Shown here one piece after another: positions 12,301-14,854 of a DNA stretch of 14,854 bases. A model generated the notes under the pieces. It was given only the letters and a program-made list of their open reading frames with translations. It was not told the DNA's origin and did not search any database. The stretch comes from Phoronis ovalis (taxonomy: Eukaryota > Phoronida > Phoronidae), in contig JAOXYB010017852.1 of NCBI GenBank assembly GCA_028565635.1, forward strand, positions 1 through 14,854, given 5' to 3'. The position numbers were made by a program, and so were the translations under genes. Positions within the stretch are counted from its first letter, which is position 1. Each line of letters begins with the position of its first letter.

Positions 12301-14616
12301 ACACAGAAACACAACAGTCCACAAAACATTTCTTTTAAGATAGTTACTTCCACAAAAATATAGTCCCAGCACTTTTAAAATGACTTTACATCTATGGAAT
12401 GATCTAGCATGTACAAGAAGTGTCAACATAAAGCCGATCAATCTTTAAAATTGAGATATGTACAAACATGGGCCAAATAGGAGGAATGGGTGCATTTGGA
12501 AGTAACTTTCCATGCCTTTGAAACAACTCAAAAAATGGTCACTATCAGTGTGAAAAAAACGTGTCCAGCAGTGAACTGTCAACTGTTAAAATAAAGCAGC
12601 TTGCAGTTAGATTAATAAGTAATATTCTAGTTGGAATGACACCAACCGGAAAGCCTGGGTAGCCTCGTGGTCCTTGGGATCCCTACAAAAATATCAGATA
12701 TGTGACTTAATACACAACTTGTTAATTATTGTTGCAATATAGCTTCAAATTTTTGAAGTCAAAAGTAAATGTGATCAGAATATTATGTCAACCATTATGG
12801 GAAGTCAAAACATTTTTAAAATTAGCAGCGTATCCTGCAGAATAATCATGTCCTCCAAAACGTATATACAGAAATGCCATTATCGATCCAATGCCACCAC
12901 TAATATATTTCTATAGGTGCAATAAAAGCATACAGTGACGAAACCCTTACTTTTTCAGTGAACAGTTTATGCAAAATTCTTCACAGACTATTACAATCGA
13001 CAAATGACGGACAACGCAAATAGGCAAACAAAACGCTGCTGTGCATCATTCCAGAATTTTCGTGCACTACATGTGTCTACATGACAAATAAATTCTCAAC
13101 AAAAATGGAAACGCAACATAGCATTCAAAACATGTGGACTCAACATAGCCATAACTCTTTGAAAACCAAACTTGTAACAAGGTTATATAAGTCATCAACA
13201 GATATTGTGATGTGAATTCCATAAAAAAGTCAACAAAACGGAGAACGAATGTGCTGTATCCTACGGATTCACAGTTCTAAGACCACATTATGAAAAATTG
13301 TAAATGGACGGTGATATGCATGTACAGACAAACACACACAACTTACAGGCGGGCCAGGTGACCCACGCAATTCAGTCAAGAAATTCCACATATTAGCTGG
13401 AGCTCCCTAATAAATGTAGTAAACAGAGCTTGAACAAGAGAAAGTAACAAGGAAATTCAAAGAGACAACTACTGGCCATTGGGTCTTTTTATACAACTAA
13501 TTAACATAATTTTTCTAAGGAACTAATGAACAAAGATATCCCTCCCAAAGTACTATAACCGGCTATAAGGATGTACAGTATATAACCTTACATACTGAAA
13601 ATACTGAAAAATGTAGCTTGAATTTCAATTTCAAGTTTACTAGCAAAATAGTGAAAATTGAGAATGATGCAGTACAAAGGTTACAAAAATTAAGCAATTA
13701 AAGTCATAAAGTTTAACTCAAATTGCAGCAATTGTACAACATCTTTGATAGAAACAACAATTATGTACCTTTTCTCCTTTGGCACCATTGAAACCCTACA
13801 AATATCCAATAAGTTCATATTATTCATTCTAGTCAAAGTTAGACCTACAAATCCCAGTATTAATATTCTGCCTTAATTGTATATTGCTTCAGAAAACATA
13901 ATCCAATATAATCATTTTCACATTTCCTTTTAAATAATCTTTATTATATAATTTTATAAATATTTCTAGTGTTTACTAAATATTTTAAAATTGGTTTTAC
14001 TTATAATTTGAAAATGTCTCTATCCCCTGGAATGCAAGAAAACTGTTAATATCAGAAATGTATGTTTGTAAGAATAATTTAATCAGTGAAAATGAGGATG
14101 GTACCATCATAAACTTACATCACAAAGAGCAACAAATCCAAAATACAATGTTTTTGAATTACAGAATGTTATCATGAAAGCGTCATGGCTTTTATTTACA
14201 CCCAGAACACAGAATGTTACATCATGCCATTTTATGACAACTTACTTTAGGTCCTGGCCAGCCAGGCAAACCCATTGGTCCCTACAGATGAGGAACAGAA
14301 AACAAATGAGAACAGAACTAAATAGAAAAGAATAAAACAGCATAGCTAAAAGAAAGATGGGAAGCACTTTAACGAAATAGTATGGTGCCAAGAAACATTG
14401 GACATGGGCGCCGTGCAACATCGTTTTCCTAGTACAATGTTTCTTAAACTGACCATTTTGCATTTCTTTGACTCCTGATATGGCTGAAATACAAGAGTCC
14501 AGGAATGGTAGGAAATATATATAAGGATGTATAGGGCAGGGAGCTATTCCCCCTAAAATAATTAAAATGATTCTAAGTACCGGAAAACCACTTCTGCCAA
14601 TATCTCCTTTGGGTCC
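236..14616 (-). CDS. Non-fibrillar collagen alpha chain, interior of a multi-exon gene (17 exons, partial at both ends)
   Basis: Seventeen minus-strand exons join in phase 0 into 411 codons of Gly-X-Y repeat with frequent interruptions. Collagen chains of this kind are secreted, hydroxylated on Y-position prolines and lysines, and trimerise in the extracellular matrix. Seen directly: Gly every third residue in most exons, abundant G-X-P and K-G-E/K-G-D triplets, no cysteine in any exon, and AG|GG acceptors with GT donors at every boundary. Breaks in the repeat occur in exons 4, 9, 10, 11, 15, 16 and 17, which excludes an ordinary fibrillar chain. Neither the N-terminal region nor a C-terminal trimerisation domain lies in the window, so the collagen type is open: type IV-like, VII-like, XIII/XVII-like and multiplexin all remain possible. 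Small phase-0 exons favour the VII or XIII/XVII styles. Collagen identity is close to certain; subtype is not. Confidence 0.97.
305..747 (-). other. Intron 16 (443 bp)
   Basis: AT-rich intron between exons 16 and 17 with short A and T runs. No open frame, extra collagen exon or mobile element is evident. Confidence 0.85.
748..849 (-). CDS. Collagen exon 16 (102 bp) with three short spacing breaks
   Basis: Encodes 34 residues: GPK GES, then three Gly spacings that are too long ([13 protein letters not shown]), then five perfect triplets starting [10 protein letters not shown]. The three consecutive G-P-P triplets form a very stable helix just after the irregular part. The donor is gtataagc and the acceptor gctttgctttag|GG. 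Confidence 0.95.
850..2104 (-). other. Intron 15 (1255 bp)
   Basis: Intron between exons 15 and 16. An acceptor-like site near 2044 leads into a stop codon within seven codons, so it is not an exon. The only open frame (about 1584-1814, minus) is low-complexity and matches no protein I recognise. Nothing else is supported. Confidence 0.85.
2105..2506 (-). CDS. Collagen exon 15 (402 bp), the long helical exon
   Basis: Encodes 134 residues, about one third of all coding sequence seen. It holds 44 Gly-X-Y triplets and a single two-residue break (residues 67-68 in G-N-M-Q-P-G, near 2303-2308). It begins [10 protein letters not shown] and ends [18 protein letters not shown]. Triplets with M, L, I or F before P-G are frequent, a composition common in type IV-like and other non-fibrillar chains. 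The donor gtgagtca and acceptor gtgaatttttag|GG are clear. The end is set at the donor; the open frame runs on for 14 non-collagenous codons to a stop, which is intron read-through. The exon is four times longer than any other here. Confidence 0.97.
2507..2937 (-). other. Intron 14 (431 bp)
   Basis: Intron between exons 14 and 15. It contains an 83-codon minus-strand open frame (2528-2779) with no Gly repeat and no recognisable domain, probably chance. No repeat is seen. Confidence 0.85.
2938..2973 (-). CDS. Collagen exon 14 (36 bp)
   Basis: Encodes [12 protein letters not shown], four perfect triplets, unusually rich in asparagine. The donor is gtaggtta and the acceptor atgcacttacag|GG. Confidence 0.95.
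3238..3264 (-). CDS. Collagen exon 13 (27 bp)
   Basis: Encodes GPAGPVGKP, three perfect triplets. The donor gtaagtat is near consensus and the acceptor is ctcttgttttag|GG. It is the second of the two 27-bp exons. Confidence 0.95.
3265..3695 (-). other. Intron 12 (431 bp)
   Basis: Intron between exons 12 and 13. It holds a 14-bp perfect palindrome at 3646-3659, expected about once by chance in a window this size. No other structure is seen. Confidence 0.85.
3696..3794 (-). CDS. Collagen exon 12 (99 bp)
   Basis: Encodes 33 residues as eleven perfect triplets, beginning [19 protein letters not shown] and ending G-E-Q-G-E-T. An uninterrupted helix resumes directly after the non-helical stretch of exons 9-11. 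The donor gtgagtat is strong and the acceptor is tatggattttag|GG. Confidence 0.97.
3795..4166 (-). other. Intron 11 (372 bp)
   Basis: AT-rich intron between exons 11 and 12. I see no further feature. Confidence 0.85.
4167..4238 (-). CDS. Collagen exon 11 (72 bp), helix then 15-residue interruption
   Basis: Encodes 24 residues: three triplets (GDRGPQGLP), then a 15-residue acidic and hydrophobic break, [15 protein letters not shown]. Its end resembles those of exons 9 and 10. The donor is gtagagta and the acceptor gttaattgctag|GG. With exons 9 and 10 it makes a 56-residue stretch where the triple helix must be largely disrupted. Confidence 0.9.
4509..4755. repeat. AGGTCA-rich dispersed-repeat remnant with central palindrome
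   Basis: Two clusters of AGGTCA-like hexamers flank an AT-rich core. The first (4509-4550) starts with near-palindromic GACCTTGAGGTC and continues with AGGTTA, AGGTAA and AGGTAA. The second (4721-4746) has AGGTCA at 4721 and 4732 and AGATCA at 4741. Between them, 4573-4594 is an imperfect palindrome (acacaaatttt / aaaattgtgt). AGGTCA is also the nuclear-receptor half site, but many diverged copies suggest a decayed repeat first. I cannot assign a family. Confidence 0.5.
4787..4968. repeat. Degenerate tandem repeat, about 31-42 bp period
   Basis: About five diverged units plus a partial sixth. Units begin with a TTGCAAT-like segment and end with a TTTCA(C/T)TAAG-like segment; unit ends fall near 4827, 4869, 4903, 4934 and 4954. 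Later units look shortened. Divergence is high, so boundaries are approximate. Confidence 0.5.
4957..5187 (+). pseudogene. Unidentified open frame or possible coding relic inside an intron
   Basis: A 76-codon plus-strand frame that opens at a TTG codon within the tandem repeat and ends at TAA. Its composition is more protein-like than other intronic frames here: charged and hydrophobic residues are mixed (for example [17 protein letters not shown], then [18 protein letters not shown]), with little homopolymer bias. I recognise no family. It could be a fragment of a mobile-element protein or retrocopy, or simply chance. It has no ATG at its start and no visible promoter, and should not be treated as a gene without homology support. 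Confidence 0.2.
5508..5537 (-). CDS. Collagen exon 10 (30 bp), non-helical
   Basis: Encodes [10 protein letters not shown]. Only the first residue fits the Gly pattern; the rest matches the hydrophobic end of exon 9 (FAEVITIK). The acceptor ctcatatttcag|GG is good and the donor gttagtaag acceptable. The call rests on splice sites, phase and the repeated motif rather than Gly-X-Y, so it is less certain than its neighbours. Confidence 0.75.
5538..6622 (-). other. Intron 9 (1085 bp), contains a MITE
   Basis: Intron between exons 9 and 10. It holds a 134-bp inverted-repeat element (5681-5814). A perfect 8-bp stem with 7-nt spacer lies at 6301-6323. The remainder is AT-rich and has no supported feature; the hydrophobic 60-codon plus-strand frame at 5833-6015 looks like chance. 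Confidence 0.85.
5681..5814. mobile_element. 134-bp MITE-like element
   Basis: Perfect 11-bp terminal inverted repeats, GGTGGGTTTCT (5681-5691) and AGAAACCCACC (5804-5814), are flanked by the direct repeat CAGG (5677-5680 and 5815-5818). Imperfect complementarity continues inward: GCATCTTAACT on the left against GCATCTATCTTA on the right strand. There is no coding capacity. Size and structure fit a miniature inverted-repeat transposable element. The superfamily is unclear because CAGG is short and may be partly chance. Confidence 0.72.
6623..6688 (-). CDS. Collagen exon 9 (66 bp), mostly non-helical
   Basis: Encodes 22 residues with only two usable triplets: GVK, a basic seven-residue break (RSLRLKD), GQF, then GFAEVITIK. 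The end is hydrophobic and beta-strand-like, and it recurs in the next two exons. The acceptor attttcttccag|GG is strong; the donor gtgggatg is moderate. The open frame, phase-0 ends and leading Gly support a real exon, although the collagen repeat itself is weak here. Confidence 0.85.
6689..8385 (-). other. Intron 8 (1697 bp)
   Basis: Long AT-rich intron between exons 8 and 9. Its only structure I can support is the inverted repeat at 7100-7192. The 68-codon minus-strand frame at 7932-8138 is AT-driven and unrecognised. Confidence 0.85.
7100..7192. repeat. 12-bp inverted repeat spanning 93 bp
   Basis: TCTACTGTTTTC at 7100-7111 is repeated as its exact complement at 7181-7192. No clear target duplication flanks it and the inside is AT-rich. 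It may be a very small MITE relic or chance. Confidence 0.4.
8386..8448 (-). CDS. Collagen exon 8 (63 bp) with an RGD motif
   Basis: Encodes 21 residues as seven perfect triplets, starting [13 protein letters not shown] and ending G-Q-P-G-F-K. It contains Arg-Gly-Asp at residues 6-8. RGD is a known integrin-binding motif, but inside an intact collagen helix it is usually cryptic, so function is only a possibility. The donor is gtatgaaa and the acceptor tattgtttgcag|GG. Confidence 0.96.
9190..9198. repeat. Target-site duplication, left copy (9 bp)
   Basis: TATGTCAAG directly abuts the left end of the inverted-repeat element and is repeated exactly at 10342-10350. A perfect 9-bp duplication at both edges is strong evidence for transposition and is the size typical of the Mutator superfamily. 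Confidence 0.85.
9199..10341. mobile_element. Non-autonomous Mutator-like (MULE-type) DNA element, 1143 bp
   Basis: The left end (9199-9229) and right end (10311-10341) are inverted repeats matching at 28 of 31 positions, starting GG(G/C)CAA. A second matching block, CGGAGTAAAA, occurs at 9232-9241 and inverted at 10286-10295, so the inverted repeat extends about 55 bp with an indel. A perfect 9-bp target duplication (TATGTCAAG) flanks it. No substantial open frame exists inside, so it carries no transposase. The inside has more CG dinucleotides than the rest of the intron and an 11-bp C run (9436-9446). The Mutator assignment is inferred from duplication length and terminal G residues. Confidence 0.83.
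10342..10350. repeat. Target-site duplication, right copy (9 bp)
   Basis: Exact copy of TATGTCAAG immediately after the right terminal inverted repeat. It fixes the right edge of the element at 10341. Confidence 0.85.
10692..10747. repeat. Bulged inverted repeat
   Basis: CTTACTATACAG (10692-10703) pairs with CTGTGTATAGTAAG (10734-10747) apart from a 2-nt bulge. The right arm also overlaps a smaller hairpin, TGTATAG / CTATACA. It is within an intron and has no evident function. Confidence 0.35.
10941..10976 (-). CDS. Collagen exon 7 (36 bp)
   Basis: Encodes [12 protein letters not shown], four perfect triplets with a K-G-E-K core. The donor gtgagtat and acceptor ctcttgttgcag|GG are both strong. 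The intron that follows is the longest in the window and carries the Mutator-like element. Confidence 0.96.
10977..11361 (-). other. Intron 6 (385 bp)
   Basis: AT-rich intron between exons 6 and 7 with a short TA run near 11090. A 9-nt exon-like piece near 11115-11123 has a poor donor (gtttgt) and is not called. Confidence 0.85.
11362..11397 (-). CDS. Collagen exon 6 (36 bp)
   Basis: Encodes [12 protein letters not shown], four perfect triplets. The donor gtaagtac is near consensus and the acceptor is gtactttgtag|GG. It is phase 0 at both ends. Confidence 0.95.
11398..12646 (-). other. Intron 5 (1249 bp)
   Basis: Intron between exons 5 and 6, downstream of the weak exon 5 donor. A donor-like site at 11935-11943 has no matching in-frame Gly-X-Y exon. 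The 85-codon minus-strand frame at 12184-12441 is unrecognised and hydrophobic, probably chance. Nothing else is supported. Confidence 0.85.
12647..12682 (-). CDS. Collagen exon 5 (36 bp)
   Basis: Encodes [12 protein letters not shown], four perfect triplets. The acceptor is gatatttttgtag|GG. The donor gttggtgt departs from the GTAAG/GTGAG consensus and is the weakest in the gene, so this exon is a candidate for inefficient or regulated splicing. It shares the length and the final G-F-P of exon 1. Confidence 0.92.
12683..13346 (-). other. Intron 4 (664 bp)
   Basis: Intron between exons 4 and 5, slightly less AT-rich than the others. No exon, repeat or open frame that I can support. Confidence 0.85.
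13347..13406 (-). CDS. Collagen exon 4 (60 bp) with 11-residue interruption
   Basis: Encodes 20 residues: one triplet (GAP), an 11-residue non-helical insert ([11 protein letters not shown]), then GSPGPP. The insert mixes W, F, L and M with E and R and could form a short amphipathic helix. Breaks of this length are common in non-fibrillar collagens and absent from fibrillar helices. The donor gtaagttg is strong and the acceptor is tacatttattag|GG. Confidence 0.93.
13407..13768 (-). other. Intron 3 (362 bp)
   Basis: AT-rich intron between exons 3 and 4. I see nothing further in it. Confidence 0.85.
13769..13795 (-). CDS. Collagen exon 3 (27 bp)
   Basis: Encodes GFNGAKGEK, three perfect triplets ending in the charged K-G-E-K pattern typical of collagen. 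The donor is gtacataa and the acceptor ggatatttgtag|GG. One of two 27-bp exons in the window. Its small size makes it easy for gene finders to miss. Confidence 0.92.
13796..14245 (-). other. Intron 2 (450 bp)
   Basis: AT-rich intron between exons 2 and 3. It has a good acceptor-like site at 14027-14028 (ttcttgcattccag|GG), but the frame behind it is not Gly-X-Y and the nearest GT would break phase 0, so no exon is called. Confidence 0.8.
14246..14281 (-). CDS. Collagen exon 2 (36 bp)
   Basis: Encodes [12 protein letters not shown], four perfect triplets, with a tryptophan in an X position, which is uncommon in collagen helices. The donor gtaagttg is strong and the acceptor is cctcatctgtag|GG. 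It is phase 0 at both ends. Confidence 0.95.
14581..14616 (-). CDS. Collagen exon 1 in window (36 bp)
   Basis: Encodes 12 residues, [12 protein letters not shown], four perfect Gly-X-Y triplets. The acceptor is T-rich (caaatttttttag|GG) and the donor is gtacttag. This is the most 5' exon visible. It starts in phase 0, so at least one more exon should lie beyond the right edge. It belongs to the 36-bp exon class. Confidence 0.93.
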
Positions 14617-14854
14617 CTAAAAAAATTTGAAAAAAATTATATCAACCATGAGGAAGTGGAAAGATGAAAGTCTTGTGTGATGTGTAAGCAAGGCTGTGTA
14701 CAAGAGAGTTGCAGTTCAAACATTAAAGGAGGATGTTAGCAACTGATATATTACTGTTTTTTATGTTTACGAATTAACAATTGATAACTTATTTCTTCCA
14801 GCAAACAGATACCTAAATGATACCTAACACAATTAGAAGGAAGTGGTTAACTGT
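14617..14854 (-). other. Intron upstream of exon 1 (runs off the window)
   Basis: AT-rich sequence before the acceptor of the first visible exon. No exon is seen before the right edge. Confidence 0.7.

Noticed and set aside
14000-14028. Possible extra exon behind a good acceptor at 14027-14028
   Set aside because: The frame reads GIETFSNYK then a stop, and the only nearby GT donor would end the exon out of phase with all others. No Gly repeat.
14242-14463. 73-codon minus-strand open frame over exon 2
   Set aside because: It is out of frame with the Gly-X-Y reading and mostly intronic, with low-complexity F/L runs.

Overview
This window is animal nuclear DNA: AT-rich, intron-rich, with no bacterial-style operons or dense ORFs. 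Its main content is the interior of one non-fibrillar collagen gene on the minus strand. I recover 17 short exons between about 14616 (5'-most seen) and 236 (3'-most seen). They encode 411 codons of interrupted Gly-X-Y repeat. The gene continues past both edges: no start codon, signal peptide, C-terminal NC/NC1 domain, stop codon or poly(A) signal is visible. The organism cannot be named from the sequence. Compact introns (about 0.26-2.5 kb), AT richness and small DNA-transposon relics suggest an invertebrate.

The exon structure is very regular. Every exon is a multiple of 3 bp, starts with a whole Gly codon directly after an AG|GG acceptor, and ends in phase 0 before a GT donor, so any exon could be skipped without a frameshift. 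Six exons are exactly 36 bp and two are 27 bp. Others are 30, 60, 63, 66, 69, 72, 99 and 102 bp, and one is 402 bp. This is not the 54-bp pattern of fibrillar collagens. Small phase-0 exons plus many interruptions fit non-fibrillar groups (type VII, XIII/XVII-like, multiplexin or type IV-like). The window lacks a terminal domain that would decide between them.

In gene order (right to left): exons 1-8 (14616-8386) are mostly short 9-12-residue helical modules, with one 11-residue amphipathic break in exon 4. Exons 9-11 (6688-4167) form a largely non-helical stretch in which three successive exons end in a similar hydrophobic K-terminated motif. Exons 12-15 (3794-2105) return to helix and include the 402-bp exon. 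Exons 16-17 (849-236) carry closely spaced 4-7-residue spacings.

The introns hold mobile-element relics. The largest intron (8449-10940) contains a 1143-bp element with 31-bp terminal inverted repeats and a perfect 9-bp target duplication, which looks like a non-autonomous Mutator-like element. The exon 9/10 intron holds a 134-bp MITE. The exon 10/11 intron holds an AGGTCA-rich repeat remnant, a degenerate tandem repeat and an unexplained 76-codon plus-strand ORF. I found no tRNA, rRNA, CRISPR or second confident gene.
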